64,000 bases of DNA from Candidatus Skiveiella danica (GCA_016721925.1 JADKHE010000002.1:343474-407473), one strand, 5' to 3'. Counted from the first letter of the stretch, positions 9,024-18,235 are shown. Notes: generated by a model not told the origin, from the sequence alone. Numbers and translations: made by a program.

Positions 9024-9438
9024 GTCTTTTTCTCCAGGAATGTTGCCGACGGGGATCAGCGCCGGGGCGGCCTTCCGTGCACCGCTGAACACCGGTTGAA
9101 GTCCGCCATGCCTCGAAGGATTCCATATCCGGCCTGAAACTGCAATGGCTCCCAGCGTCGGTTCGTCCCGGTGTGGGGCAAGGGCGGCCATGATGCAGAC
9201 TGACTCGCCTTCATGCCGGCGCCGTTACGAACCGCGTGAAGGGCGCCGACCGGATTTTCAACCCGGCCGTCAAGGGTTTACACCGACGCCTGGGGTCTTG
9301 CTTTTCAGTCCACGAGCTGCACAAAATTACGTGTAATTATGAAAAATTATCTGAACACCCGGCAAACCGCGCTCCGCCACAGGCCATGGGCTCGCGCCCG
9401 TGCCTGGCCTTTCCGCCACCTGCACGGGTAAGTCCGCC
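9024..9438. other. Divergent intergenic region (415 bp)
   Basis: No convincing gene is seen here. It must hold promoters for the XRE-type gene (leftward) and the malonate operon (rightward). The right part is AT-rich compared with the surroundings and contains the palindrome AATTAC-GT-GTAATT at 9325-9338. Confidence 0.6.
9325..9338. promoter_or_regulatory. Candidate operator of the malonate GntR regulator
   Basis: Perfect inverted repeat AATTAC-GT-GTAATT about 100 bp upstream of the GntR-type gene, in an AT-rich stretch. FCD-type GntR regulators usually bind short palindromes at their own promoters. Assignment is inference. Confidence 0.5.
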
Positions 9439-10134
9439 ATGTCAACGCTCCAGCAGTCAATCGCCCAGCGCGGTGTGCATCACTCGCTCCATGATGAAGT
9501 GGCGGCCCGGTTGCGTTCGATGATCTTTGAGGGCGAGCTGGTGCCCGGCAGCTTCATCGACGAGGGCGTGCTGTGCGAGGTGCTGCAGATCTCCCGCACC
9601 CCGTTGCGCGAGGCGCTCAAGGTGCTCAATGCCGAGGGGCTGGTGCGCCATGAGCCGCGGCGGGGGTGTTTCGTGAACCAGGTGACGGAGCAGGACCTGG
9701 ACGAGATCTTTCCGGTCATCGCCCTGCTGGAAGGGCGCTGCGCCTTTGAAGCGGCGCGCAATGCGACCGACGCCGACCTGGCGGCGCTGGACCTCCTGCA
9801 CGAACGGCTCAACCGGCATGCCACCGCCGGGCAGATCAACGACTACTACGCGGTCAATTTCGCCATCCACGAGGCCATCATCACGCTGGCGGGCAACCGC
9901 TGGCTGGCGCAGGTGATCGGCGACCTGCGCAAGGTGCTGAAGCTGGCCCGTTTGCAGCAGTTGCACGCGCCGGGTCGCCTGGCGCAAAGCCTGGCTGAAC
10001 ACATGGCCGTGTTTGCCGCGCTCAAGGCGCGCGATCCCGACGGCGCCGACACAGCGATGCGAACCCATCTGACCCGTCAGCGTGCCGCGCTGCGCGAGCT
10101 GGCGCGGGTGCAGAAAAGCCGGGCGCTCGCATGA
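9439..10134 (+). CDS. matR: GntR-family (FCD) regulator, probable malonate regulator
   Basis: A 231-residue FadR/FCD-type GntR regulator. The N-terminal winged helix includes EVLQISRTPLREALKVLNAE (about residues 45-64). The C-terminal all-helical effector domain has metal-binding-type histidines (NFAIHEAII, LAEHMAVFAAL). It is the first gene before malonyl-CoA decarboxylase, the same order as matR-matA-matB of rhizobia, where MatR responds to malonate. The symbol is by synteny. ATG at 9439 begins the conserved part (MSTLQQSI); 13 upstream codons are also open. Confidence 0.8.
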   Translation: MSTLQQSIAQRGVHHSLHDEVAARLRSMIFEGELVPGSFIDEGVLCEVLQISRTPLREALKVLNAEGLVRHEPRRGCFVNQVTEQDLDEIFPVIALLEGRCAFEAARNATDADLAALDLLHERLNRHATAGQINDYYAVNFAIHEAIITLAGNRWLAQVIGDLRKVLKLARLQQLHAPGRLAQSLAEHMAVFAALKARDPDGADTAMRTHLTRQRAALRELARVQKSRALA

Positions 10135-10189
10135 ACGCCCGGCGTGCCGGGCGGGAGTGTTTGACCATCAAGGCGAGGGGAGGCCACGC

Positions 10190-11677
10190 ATGAACACATC
10201 CACTTGGATCGGCCGCAACATGTCCAAGCTGCTTCCGGAACCAAAACCTGGATCAGAACCCGCCATTCCCAGCGTGGAAGGGTCGTCGCATGCTATTGAA
10301 AAGGGAGTCTCCGCCTCGGCCGGCGCCACCCCTGGCGTGCGCTCCACCCGGGAGCGCCTGTCGGCGACGCTGCGCCGCCAGGAGGAGGCCCTGTCGCCAC
10401 GCGTGCTGCGGCGCACCCTGGAGGAGTTGAAGGCCATCGTGGATCCGCGGGTCAGCGAGGTCGAGGGTGGGCGACGCGCCCAGGGCGTGGCGCTCTGGTA
10501 TGCCAGTGCCACCGAAGCGCAGCGGCGCGACATGTGGCTGCTGATGAGCGAGCAGTTCGTGGCCGATGCGCAGAAGGTGCGGCAGGCGCAGGCGCAGTTC
10601 GCCGCGGCGGTCGGCACGCCGGACGAGGCCGCCGCCGAAGTGCAATACCGCCGTGCGACGGTGTCGCCACGGCGGCGCCTGCTGCAACGCTTCAGCGTGT
10701 TTGACGGCGGCATCCGCTTTCTGGTGGACCTGCGCGCCGAGATGCTGCCGTACCTGAAAACGGACCGGCGGCTGCAGGCGCTGGATGTCGAGATGGAATA
10801 CATGTTTTCCACCTGGTTCGACGTGGGCTTCCTGGACCTGCGCCGCATCAGCTGGGATTCACCCGCATCGCTGATCGAAAAGCTTATCAAGTACGAGGCG
10901 GTGCACGACATCCGCAGCTGGGCCGACGTGAAGAACCGTCTTGATGCGGATCGCCGCTGTTACGGCTTCTTCCATCCGCGTCTGCCGGACGAGCCCCTGA
11001 TCTTCGTCGAGGTCGCGTTCACGACAGCGATCGCCGACAGCATCACGCCACTGTTGGATGAGGCGGCCGCGCCGGCGGACCCGGCTCGTTCCAGCACCGC
11101 CATTTTCTATTCCATCAGCAACACCCAGCCCGGCTTGAAAGGGGTGAGCTTTGGCGACTCGCTGATCAAGCGCGTGGTCGAGACGTTGCGCACCGAGTTC
11201 CCGCGCCTGAAGGTCTTTGCCACGCTGTCGCCGATGCCCGGCTTCCGGGCCTGGCTGAGCCGCCACGCGGACCGGCTGCTCCAGCTCACGCCGGTGAAGG
11301 CCCGCGACGAGCTGGCCCGCTCGCTCGGCGCGCAGCCGCTTACGGCGCTGGCCGTGCTGGCAGCGCTCGAATCGGTGCCGGCGCTGGAGCCCAAGTCCCC
11401 GCTGCGCCACTGGCTGCTGCAATGTGGGGCGCAGTACCTGGGCCGTGAGATGGCCGATGGCAAGCCGCTGGATGCGGTGGCGCGCTTTCACCTGGGCAAC
11501 GGAGCGCGGGTGGAGCGACTCAACTGGGCGGCTGATCCGTCGGCGAAGGGGATCCGGCAGTCCTGTGGCTTGATGGTCAATTACCTCTACGATCTGGGGC
11601 GGCTGGATCGGCATCGGACCCAGCTCGCGCAGGGCAGAATCCCGGTGTCCAGCGCCACCGCCGCCTTGTTTTTCTGA
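10190..11677 (+). CDS. matA: Malonyl-CoA decarboxylase
   Basis: A 495-residue malonyl-CoA decarboxylase (malonyl-CoA to acetyl-CoA plus CO2). The catalytic-domain motifs FYSISNTQPGLKGVSFGDSL and, near the C-terminus, FHLGNGARVERLNWAAD (carrying the conserved His) are intact. Residues about 26-42 (AIPSVEGSSHAIEKGVS) are encoded by a copy of the dispersed 44-bp repeat, inserted in a non-conserved N-terminal linker. It is 55 bases downstream of matR with a purine-rich ribosome-binding site (GAGGGGAGG), and is followed closely by the Bug receptor gene. Confidence 0.93.
   Translation: MNTSTWIGRNMSKLLPEPKPGSEPAIPSVEGSSHAIEKGVSASAGATPGVRSTRERLSATLRRQEEALSPRVLRRTLEELKAIVDPRVSEVEGGRRAQGVALWYASATEAQRRDMWLLMSEQFVADAQKVRQAQAQFAAAVGTPDEAAAEVQYRRATVSPRRRLLQRFSVFDGGIRFLVDLRAEMLPYLKTDRRLQALDVEMEYMFSTWFDVGFLDLRRISWDSPASLIEKLIKYEAVHDIRSWADVKNRLDADRRCYGFFHPRLPDEPLIFVEVAFTTAIADSITPLLDEAAAPADPARSSTAIFYSISNTQPGLKGVSFGDSLIKRVVETLRTEFPRLKVFATLSPMPGFRAWLSRHADRLLQLTPVKARDELARSLGAQPLTALAVLAALESVPALEPKSPLRHWLLQCGAQYLGREMADGKPLDAVARFHLGNGARVERLNWAADPSAKGIRQSCGLMVNYLYDLGRLDRHRTQLAQGRIPVSSATAALFF
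10269..10312 (+). repeat. Dispersed 44-bp repeat, copy 3 (inside matA)
   Basis: CCAGCGTGGAAGGGTC, seven bases, GCTAT, then eight bases and GAGTCTCC. It is in frame within matA, read as PSVEGSSHAIEKGVS. It is among the closest to consensus, including the tail. Confidence 0.88.
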
Positions 11678-11709
11678 TTTCTGCGTTCGATAACAAACTG
11701 GAGACACCC

Positions 11710-12702
11710 ATGAACCCATCGATCCAACGGCGCACCGTGCTGCGCGCAGCCTTGGCCACCGCAGCCGCCGGTGCCTGGCAGGCCCCAACCCATGCCCAGA
11801 CGACCTGGCCGGCCAAGGCCGTGACCTTGATCGTGCCGTTTCCCGCTGGTGGCGGCACCGATGCGTTCGCCCGTCCCATGGCGGCGCAGTTCGCGCGGCT
11901 GACCGGCAAGCAACTGATCATCGACAACCGGGGTGGTGCCGGCGGTACGCTGGGTGCCGGCATTGCTGCCAAGGCCGCACCGGACGGTTACACACTGTTC
12001 ATGGGTGCGGTGCACCACGCCATTGCACCGGCGATGTACCCCAAGCTGGACTACGACCTGGAGAAGGATTTCGTGCCGCTGATCCTCGTGGCCAGCGTGC
12101 CGCAGGTGCTGGTGGTGAATCCCAAGAAGGTCACCGCGGCGAACTTCAAGGAGTTCCTGGCTTACGTCAAGGCACATCCCGGCAAGCTGAACTATGCATC
12201 GGCCGGTGGCGGCACCTCGCACCATCTGGCGGGCGAACTGTTCAAGCAGCAGACGAACACCTTCATCACCCACATTCCCTACCGCGGGGCAGGCCCGGCG
12301 TTGCAGGACCTGATCGCCGGCAACGTCGACATGATGTTCGACGGCCTGGGTTCCTCGGCCAACCACATCAAGGGCGGACGAATCAAGGCGCTGATGGTGT
12401 CCGGCAACAAGCGCAGTCCCGCCTTTCCCGATGTCCCTTGTGCCGCGGAGCTGGGCTTGCCGGAGTACACCGTCACGACCTGGTACGGGATCTGGGCGCC
12501 GAAAGGCACTCCCGCCGATATCCAGGCCCGGGCCATCGAGGAGATCCGCAGGGCCTGCACCACCGACGAGGCGAAAGCGGTCTGGGCCAGCCAGGGCGCT
12601 GACTTCCCCAACCTGACGGGCGCGCAGTTCGGTGCGTTCGTCAATGGCGAAATCCGCAAGTGGGCGCTGGTGGTCAAGGCCTCGGGCGCCAAGCTGGACT
12701 GA
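11710..12702 (+). CDS. Bug-family periplasmic solute receptor (malonate operon)
   Basis: A 330-residue Bug/TctC-type binding protein with a twin-arginine-like signal start (RRTVLRAALATAAAGAWQA) and the family's first strand, WPAKAVTLIVPFPAGGGTD, then DNRGGAGGTLGA. Bug proteins bind carboxylic acids in the periplasm for tripartite tricarboxylate transporters. No TctA/TctB genes are adjacent, so it must work with a distant transporter. Its place inside the malonate operon suggests malonate or a related diacid as ligand; this is inference. Confidence 0.92.
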   Translation: MNPSIQRRTVLRAALATAAAGAWQAPTHAQTTWPAKAVTLIVPFPAGGGTDAFARPMAAQFARLTGKQLIIDNRGGAGGTLGAGIAAKAAPDGYTLFMGAVHHAIAPAMYPKLDYDLEKDFVPLILVASVPQVLVVNPKKVTAANFKEFLAYVKAHPGKLNYASAGGGTSHHLAGELFKQQTNTFITHIPYRGAGPALQDLIAGNVDMMFDGLGSSANHIKGGRIKALMVSGNKRSPAFPDVPCAAELGLPEYTVTTWYGIWAPKGTPADIQARAIEEIRRACTTDEAKAVWASQGADFPNLTGAQFGAFVNGEIRKWALVVKASGAKLD

Positions 12703-12703
12703 C

Positions 12704-13495
12704 ATGGCGGGGCAGGTCCGGATTGCGGCGGATGGCGGCATCTCCCGCGTCACACTGAGCCACGCCGGCAAGCTCAATGCCATGTCGCGCGCCATGTGGC
12801 GCGAGCTCAGGAGCGTGTTCGAGGGCATCCAGCAAGACGCGAGCATTCGTTGCGTGATCGTCGAGGGCGAGGGCGGGCATTTCTGCGCCGGGGGCGACAT
12901 CGCCGAGTACCCGGCGTTTCGCTTCAGCGAGCAGGGCTTGCGCGACTTTCATGAAGACGATGTCTGGGGCGGACTCGACGCCATGCTGTGCTGCGACGTG
13001 CCCCTCGTGGCGCAGATCGAGGGCAACTGCATGGGCGCCGGCGTGGAAATTGCCAGTTGCTGTGACATCCGGGTGGCCGGCGCATCGGCGAAGTTCGGTG
13101 CACCGATTGCCCGCCTCGGCTTTCCGATGGCGCCGCGCGAGGCGAAACTGGTCAGCGAGGCGCTCGGCGGGCTGACGGCGCGCGAAATGCTGCTGGAAGC
13201 AGCGGTGCTGGATGCGCCGACGCTGCTGCTGCGCGGGTTCCTGAATGGCGTGCTGACCGATGCCGACGTGGCCGGGGAGGCCCTCGCGCGTGCGCGGCGC
13301 ATCGCCGCGCTGGCCCCGCAGGCCGCGCGCCTGAACAAACAGACGTTTCGAACCTTGAATCAGCTGAATCCCAGCGTCTCTGGGTCATCGGATGCTATGG
13401 AATCCGTAGTCAATTCCGCTTATGCCTATGCAGACAGCGCGGAGCACCGCGAGGGCATTGCCGCTTTTCTGGGCAAGCGCAAGCCCGTTTTCTGA
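12704..13495 (+). CDS. Enoyl-CoA hydratase/isomerase family protein
   Basis: A 263-residue crotonase-fold protein starting one base after the preceding stop, so co-translated with the receptor. The oxyanion-hole segments HAGKLNAMS and HFCAGGDI, and ANCMGAG-like EGNCMGAGVEIASCCDIR, are present; the second usual catalytic Glu position is less clear. A dispersed-repeat copy encodes NPSVSGSSDAMESVV near the C-terminus, between ARLNKQTFRTL and AYADSAEHREGIAAF, which are normally closer together. Its role in malonate metabolism is unknown. Confidence 0.88.
   Translation: MAGQVRIAADGGISRVTLSHAGKLNAMSRAMWRELRSVFEGIQQDASIRCVIVEGEGGHFCAGGDIAEYPAFRFSEQGLRDFHEDDVWGGLDAMLCCDVPLVAQIEGNCMGAGVEIASCCDIRVAGASAKFGAPIARLGFPMAPREAKLVSEALGGLTAREMLLEAAVLDAPTLLLRGFLNGVLTDADVAGEALARARRIAALAPQAARLNKQTFRTLNQLNPSVSGSSDAMESVVNSAYAYADSAEHREGIAAFLGKRKPVF
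13371..13414 (+). repeat. Dispersed 44-bp repeat, copy 4 (inside the enoyl-CoA hydratase gene)
   Basis: CCAGCGTCTCTGGGTC, seven bases, GCTAT, eight bases, TAGT. It is read in frame as PSVSGSSDAMESVV, the same frame as in matA. Confidence 0.8.
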
Positions 13496-13514
13496 ACCCA
13501 CAACCCGATCGAAC

Positions 13515-15089
13515 ATGAGCAACCTGAACCTTTTTTCCGCGCTGCGCGCCGCGTTCCCCGCGGACCTGGACGCCATTGCCGTCGAAACCGCCGATGCCGG
13601 CGGGCCCGGGCTGTGTTATTCGTGGCGCGACCTTGACCGCGCGACGGCCATGATGGCCAACATGCTCGCTTCGCTGGAACTGCCCGAGGGCAGCCGGGTG
13701 GCGGTGCAAGTCGAAAAATCGGTCGAAGCCATGCTGCTGTACCTGGCCACGCTGCGCGCAGGCTATGTGTTCCTGCCGTTGAATACGGCTTACCAGAGCG
13801 CCGAAATCGAGTATTTCATCGGCAATGCCGAGCCCGCCGTCGTGATTTGCAGCCCGAAAAATTTTGGCTGGGTCAGCCAGATCGCCTTCACGGCGGGCAC
13901 GAAACACGTGTTCACCTTGGGCGACGATCGCACCGGCAGCCTGCTGGAGCGCGCGGCCCACTGCAGCGATCTCCACACCCCGGCTGTCAAGGACAACGAC
14001 GACCTGGCTGCCATCCTCTACACCAGTGGTACCACCGGGCGCAGCAAAGGCGCGATGCTGACGCACGGCAACATGCGGTCCAACGCCGTGGTGCTGAAGG
14101 ACTACTGGGGCTGGACGGGTACCGGAGGGCCTGACGGCCGGGGCGACGTGCTCATCCACGCGCTGCCGATCTTCCACGTGCATGGCCTGTTCGTGGCCAT
14201 TCATGCGGCGCTGCTCAATGGCAGCAAGATGATCTGGCTGAACCGTTTCGACCCCAGGACCGTCATCTCGCGCATGCGCGAGGCCACCGTGTTCATGGGC
14301 GTGCCCACGCTGTACGTGCGCATGCTCGCCGAGCCAGCCCTCACGCGAGAAGCCGCGCAGGGGATGCGCCTGTTCATCTCGGGCTCGGCGCCGCTGCTGA
14401 TCGAGACCTTCACCGAATGGCAGCAACGCACCGGCCACACCATCCTGGAACGTTACGGCATGAGCGAGACCATCATGCTCACGTCGAACCCCTGCCATGC
14501 TGATGCGCGCTACAGCGGTCAGACCGAGCGCCGCGGCGGCACCGTGGGTTTTCCGCTGCCGGGCGTGAGCCTTCGGGTGCAGGACGACGCGGGTCAACCG
14601 GTGCCGCTGGGCGAGATCGGCGGCATCCAGGTCAAGGGGCCGAACGTGTTCGGCGGTTACTGGCGCATGCCGGAGAAGACGGCCGAGGAGTTCACGGCCG
14701 ATGGCTTCTTCAAGACCGGCGACGTCGGCAGGATCGATGAGCGCGGCTATGTGACCATCGTGGGCCGTAGCAAAGACCTGATCATTTCAGGCGGCTACAA
14801 CGTCTATCCGGCCGAGATCGAGGGCTACATCAACGAATTGCCCGGCGTGGCCGAGAGTGCCCTGGTCGGGGTGCCGCACCCGGACTTCGGAGAAGTGGGG
14901 GTTGCGGTGATGATTGCCAAACCCGGTGCCACGGTCCAGCCCGAAGCCGTCATTGCCGAACTGAAAGCCAAACTGGCCAATTTCAAGATTCCCAAGCGCT
15001 GCTTTGTCGTGTCGGAGTTGCCACGCAACACCATGGGCAAAGTGCAGAAGAACCTTTTGCGGGACCAGTACGCGAAGCTGTTCACCTGA
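13515..15089 (+). CDS. matB: Malonyl-CoA synthetase
   Basis: A 524-residue ANL-superfamily ligase, ATP plus malonate plus CoA to malonyl-CoA. It has ILYTSGTTGRSKGAMLTHGN (about residue 170), HALPIFHVHGLF, ERYGMSE, GRSKDLIISGGYNVYPAE and the C-terminal catalytic-lysine motif PRNTMGKVQK. The HVHGLF and MSET pattern and the genomic pairing with malonyl-CoA decarboxylase support malonate as substrate. Start at 13515 is 19 bases after the previous stop. With matA it turns malonate into acetyl-CoA. Confidence 0.93.
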   Translation: MSNLNLFSALRAAFPADLDAIAVETADAGGPGLCYSWRDLDRATAMMANMLASLELPEGSRVAVQVEKSVEAMLLYLATLRAGYVFLPLNTAYQSAEIEYFIGNAEPAVVICSPKNFGWVSQIAFTAGTKHVFTLGDDRTGSLLERAAHCSDLHTPAVKDNDDLAAILYTSGTTGRSKGAMLTHGNMRSNAVVLKDYWGWTGTGGPDGRGDVLIHALPIFHVHGLFVAIHAALLNGSKMIWLNRFDPRTVISRMREATVFMGVPTLYVRMLAEPALTREAAQGMRLFISGSAPLLIETFTEWQQRTGHTILERYGMSETIMLTSNPCHADARYSGQTERRGGTVGFPLPGVSLRVQDDAGQPVPLGEIGGIQVKGPNVFGGYWRMPEKTAEEFTADGFFKTGDVGRIDERGYVTIVGRSKDLIISGGYNVYPAEIEGYINELPGVAESALVGVPHPDFGEVGVAVMIAKPGATVQPEAVIAELKAKLANFKIPKRCFVVSELPRNTMGKVQKNLLRDQYAKLFT

Positions 15090-15157
15090 TCTTCGCCGCG
15101 CGACGCGCCCAACCATAGAGATCAAGGGCATGCCGCTCGGTTTTTAGAAGCTGAAGA

Positions 15158-15182
15158 CGGCTGTTCCGCTATGGAACGGCCG
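15158..15182 (+). terminator. Possible terminator after the malonate operon
   Basis: Ten-pair stem CGGCTGTTCC / GGAACGGCCG with loop GCTAT, followed by ATTTTCC. It lies between the convergent matB and uspA. The T-run is short. Confidence 0.5.
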
Positions 15183-15198
15183 ATTTTCCTGGGCAGTT

Positions 15199-15642
15199 TC
15201 AGCGCAGAACCAGCACCGGCACATGCGAATGGGTCAGCACGTGCTGGGTTTCGCTGCCCAGCAGCAGGCGCTTGATGCCTTTGCGGCCGTGCGAGGCCAT
15301 CACGATCAGATCGACCTTGTACTTGGTGGCGGCGGAAATCAGCGCGTCCGACACGAGGTCCGACTTGACCGTCAAGGCCTTGACGGCCACGCCCTTTGTG
15401 GCGGCGGTCTTCTTGACCGCTTCGACAACGGCCTGACCGTCCTCGGCCCACTGCTTCTCGACTCGCTTCACATCTTCAACGGATAGGGGAATGGAGCCTT
15501 CAAAATAGCTCTGCGGATAGCGGGGAACCACCTTGATGGCGATCAGTTCGGCGCCGCACAAGGCAGCCAGCGAGATCGCCGAGTTGACGGCCTTCTTGGA
15601 GAGGGTGGATCCGTCGGTGGCGACGAGGATGCGTGCATACAT
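15199..15642 (-). CDS. Universal stress protein, UspA family
   Basis: A 147-residue single-domain Usp protein beginning MYARILVATDGS. The nucleotide-binding signature near the C-terminus reads ASHGRKGIKRLLLGS, with Ala where the first Gly of the GxxG-x9-G(S/T) motif normally stands. It is divergent from ccoI, with a perfect FNR box in between, which suggests induction under low oxygen. A clear AGGAG ribosome-binding site precedes the start. Confidence 0.92.
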   Translation of the reverse strand: MYARILVATDGSTLSKKAVNSAISLAALCGAELIAIKVVPRYPQSYFEGSIPLSVEDVKRVEKQWAEDGQAVVEAVKKTAATKGVAVKALTVKSDLVSDALISAATKYKVDLIVMASHGRKGIKRLLLGSETQHVLTHSHVPVLVLR

Positions 15643-15696
15643 GGTGTGCTCCTGGTTGTTTATGGGGTCAGATTACCGCAACTCCGACCACGCGTC

Positions 15697-15710
15697 TTGA
15701 TTCATATCAA
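15697..15710. promoter_or_regulatory. FNR/ANR box between uspA and ccoI
   Basis: TTGAT-TCAT-ATCAA, a perfect match to the FNR consensus, in the 103-bp divergent gap, 35 bases before the ccoI ATG. Confidence 0.88.
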
Positions 15711-15745
15711 GACATGCGAACGCGTTGCCGTTAAGCTCCAACCCC

Positions 15746-18088
15746 ATGCTTGCCGCCAGTCCGACGCTGAATCCTCTGCCCGGCTCAGGCGCGCCTGAGG
15801 GTGACAGTCCGGTGGCCCGGGTCGAACCGGCCGAAAGACTGGTCTTGCTGGACGACCCGCAGGAGTGGTCTGCCTTCAGCCGCCCGGTGGACCAGCGGCC
15901 CAGTTGCTGGGAGTCCAGCGTGGTGTTCGAGGGCATGCATTGTGCAGCCTGCGCCCTGACCATCGAGGATGCCCTGCGCGCGGTTCCCGGGGTCGAGTCG
16001 GTGCGGGTCAGCGCGGCCACGCACCGTGGCCGAATTGTCTGGTCCGACGGGGTGGTCAAGCCATCCGGCTGGATGCAGGCGGCGCGGCGCGCCGGCTATC
16101 CGGCCGTGCCCGCGAATGACGCGTTTGCGAACGACCGCCGCAAGGCCGAATTGCGAAAGGCGGTCTGGCGCATGGGCGTGGCGGGCCTGTGCATGATGCA
16201 GGTCATGATGTACGCATGGCCGGCCTACGTGGCAGAGGCCGGCGACCTGACGGCAGAAATGGCGCGCCTGCTGCGCTGGGCGTCCTGGGTGCTGACCTTG
16301 CCCGTCATGCTGTTTTCCTGCGGCCCTTTTTTCACCAGCGCATTGCGCGACCTGCGGCAGCGGCAGATCAGCATGGACCTTCCGGTGGCCCTGGGCATGC
16401 TGATCACCTTTCTGGTCAGCAGCGCAGGCACGTTCGAGCCCGACGGGATTTTCGGTGGAGAGGTGTATTTCGACTCGCTGACGATGTTCGTCTTCTTCCT
16501 GCTGACCGGGCGCTGGCTCGAGTTGCGCCTGCGCGACCGCACGGCGGGCGCGCTGGAGGCGCTGATGAACCGGCTACCCGACAGCGTGGAGCGACGGCTG
16601 GCCAATGGCGACTTCGAGCGGGTCGCGGTGCGCCGCATCGTGGCCGGTGACGTGATCCGGGTCCTGCCGGGCGAGGCGTTTCCGGCTGATGGACGGGTGC
16701 TGGAGGGTCAGACACTCGCCGATGAAGCGCTGCTGACGGGTGAATCGCGGCCGGTGCCGCGCGCGCAGGGCGAGGATGTGATTGCCGGCAGCCACAACCT
16801 GACCGCTGCCGTGCTCGTGCAGGTCGAGCGCACCGGGACACAGACCCGCTTTGCGCAGATCGTGGCGCTGATGGACGAGGCATCCAGCACCAAGCCGCAG
16901 ATCGCGCAACTCGCGGATCGTATGGCCCGGCCTTTCCTGATCGCCGTGCTGTTGGCAGCCGGCGGTGCCGCCCTGTTCTGGTGGTCACGCGATCCCGGCC
17001 ACGCACTCATGGTGGCGGTGGCCGTGCTGGTGGTCACCTGCCCTTGCGCCCTGTCGTTGGCCACTCCGGCTGCGATGCTGGCCAGTGCCGGCGCACTGGC
17101 GCGCAGTGGAGTGCTGGTGCGCCGGCTTCAGGCGCTGGAAACGCTCGCCACCGTCGACACCGTGGTATTCGACAAGACTGGAACGCTGACGCGTGATGCC
17201 TTTGCGCTGGCCCGCGTCACGACGCGTGGTGGTGTGTCACAGGCCGATGCGTTGGCCTGGGCGGGTGCGCTGGCACGCCAATCGCTGCATCCCGTCTCGA
17301 GGGCGCTGGTGGCAGCGGGTGGCCAGGCGGCCACTGCGCCGATGCATGCCGAGGCGGTGCAAGAGGTTGCCGGGCAGGGCCTGCACGGGCGGGTGGTCAT
17401 GGGCGGCGCGAGTGGCTCCGGCGGCCAGACGTTCCGGCTGGGCTCCGCCACTTTCTGTGGACTGGCCCGGCCCGCGGCAGATGCGCTGGAAGTCTGTCTG
17501 GCGGATGAAGACGGTTGGGTGGCCACGTTCGAGCTACGCGAGGACTTGCGCGCGGATGCCCGTTCGACGGTCCGCTGGATGGTCGAGCACGGCATCGCGG
17601 TGCGCCTGTTGTCTGGTGACGGCGCCACGGCAGTAGCCCGGGTGGCCGACGCGGTGGGTATTGAGACGGCGCAAGGCGCCTGCTCACCGCAGGACAAGCT
17701 GGCTTTTCTGCGCGAAGCCCAAGGGCAGGGCCATCAGGTGGCCATGGTGGGCGACGGGCTGAACGACGGGCCGGGCCTGGCGGGTGCCCACGTTTCCTTT
17801 GCTTTTGGCAAGGCGGTGCCGCTCGCGCAGTCCCAGGCAGATTTCGTGGTGATGGGTGATCAGCTGGCTGCGGTGGCCCAGACTGTGCAACTGGCCCGGC
17901 GTACGATGCGCATCGTGCGGCAGAACCTCTGGTGGGCCGCCGGCTACAACGCGGTCTGTGTACCGCTGGCCGTCGTGGGATGGCTGCCCGCTTGGCTGGC
18001 GGGTCTGGGCATGGCGCTGAGTTCCCTGGCGGTGGTCATGAACGCGCTGCGTCTGGCCGGACGGATGGAAACGATGGAAACGAGCTGA
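15746..18088 (+). CDS. ccoI: Copper-translocating P-type ATPase for cbb3 assembly
   Basis: A 780-residue P1B-type ATPase. It has an N-terminal heavy-metal domain with MHCAACALTIEDAL (about residue 66), the membrane metal site CPCALSLATP, the phosphorylation motif DKTGTLT and GDGLNDGP. Genes of this type next to ccoS/ccoN (ccoI, fixI) export copper needed for CuB of the cbb3 oxidase. The start at 15746 is the first ATG; a TTG seven codons upstream is possible. The stop overlaps the ccoS start by one base. An FNR box lies upstream. Confidence 0.95.
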   Translation: MLAASPTLNPLPGSGAPEGDSPVARVEPAERLVLLDDPQEWSAFSRPVDQRPSCWESSVVFEGMHCAACALTIEDALRAVPGVESVRVSAATHRGRIVWSDGVVKPSGWMQAARRAGYPAVPANDAFANDRRKAELRKAVWRMGVAGLCMMQVMMYAWPAYVAEAGDLTAEMARLLRWASWVLTLPVMLFSCGPFFTSALRDLRQRQISMDLPVALGMLITFLVSSAGTFEPDGIFGGEVYFDSLTMFVFFLLTGRWLELRLRDRTAGALEALMNRLPDSVERRLANGDFERVAVRRIVAGDVIRVLPGEAFPADGRVLEGQTLADEALLTGESRPVPRAQGEDVIAGSHNLTAAVLVQVERTGTQTRFAQIVALMDEASSTKPQIAQLADRMARPFLIAVLLAAGGAALFWWSRDPGHALMVAVAVLVVTCPCALSLATPAAMLASAGALARSGVLVRRLQALETLATVDTVVFDKTGTLTRDAFALARVTTRGGVSQADALAWAGALARQSLHPVSRALVAAGGQAATAPMHAEAVQEVAGQGLHGRVVMGGASGSGGQTFRLGSATFCGLARPAADALEVCLADEDGWVATFELREDLRADARSTVRWMVEHGIAVRLLSGDGATAVARVADAVGIETAQGACSPQDKLAFLREAQGQGHQVAMVGDGLNDGPGLAGAHVSFAFGKAVPLAQSQADFVVMGDQLAAVAQTVQLARRTMRIVRQNLWWAAGYNAVCVPLAVVGWLPAWLAGLGMALSSLAVVMNALRLAGRMETMETS

Positions 18089-18225
18089 TGGATATCCTGT
18101 ATTTGTTGATCCCGTTGTCGGTGGTTCTGGTCTTTTTCATCCTGGGCGGCCTGTGGTGGGCGATATATCGGGGCCAGTTTGAAGATATCGAGGCCGAAGG
18201 AGAGCGGATTCTGAAGAACGATTGA
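18088..18225 (+). CDS. ccoS: cbb3 oxidase assembly protein CcoS
   Basis: A 45-residue protein with one membrane helix (LYLLIPLSVVLVFFILGGLWW), then the family's typical segment YRGQFEDIEAEGERIL. CcoS is needed for cofactor insertion into cbb3 oxidase. The start overlaps the ccoI stop (ATGA), so the two are translationally coupled. Its stop codon lies inside the FNR box of ccoN. Confidence 0.93.
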   Translation: MDILYLLIPLSVVLVFFILGGLWWAIYRGQFEDIEAEGERILKND

Positions 18226-18235
18226 TATTCATCAA
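18222..18235. promoter_or_regulatory. FNR/ANR box upstream of ccoN
   Basis: TTGAT-ATTC-ATCAA, a perfect FNR site, centred about 68 bases before the ccoN ATG and overlapping the ccoS stop codon. Confidence 0.9.

Noticed and set aside
9152..9185. CCAGCGTCGGTTCGTC resembling the repeat head
   Set aside because: Only the head is partly similar; GCTAT is missing. Could be a decayed copy but not supportable.
15158..15182. GCTATGGAACGG hairpin as another dispersed-repeat copy
   Set aside because: The order and spacing of CCAGCG and GCTAT are wrong; better explained as a terminator stem.
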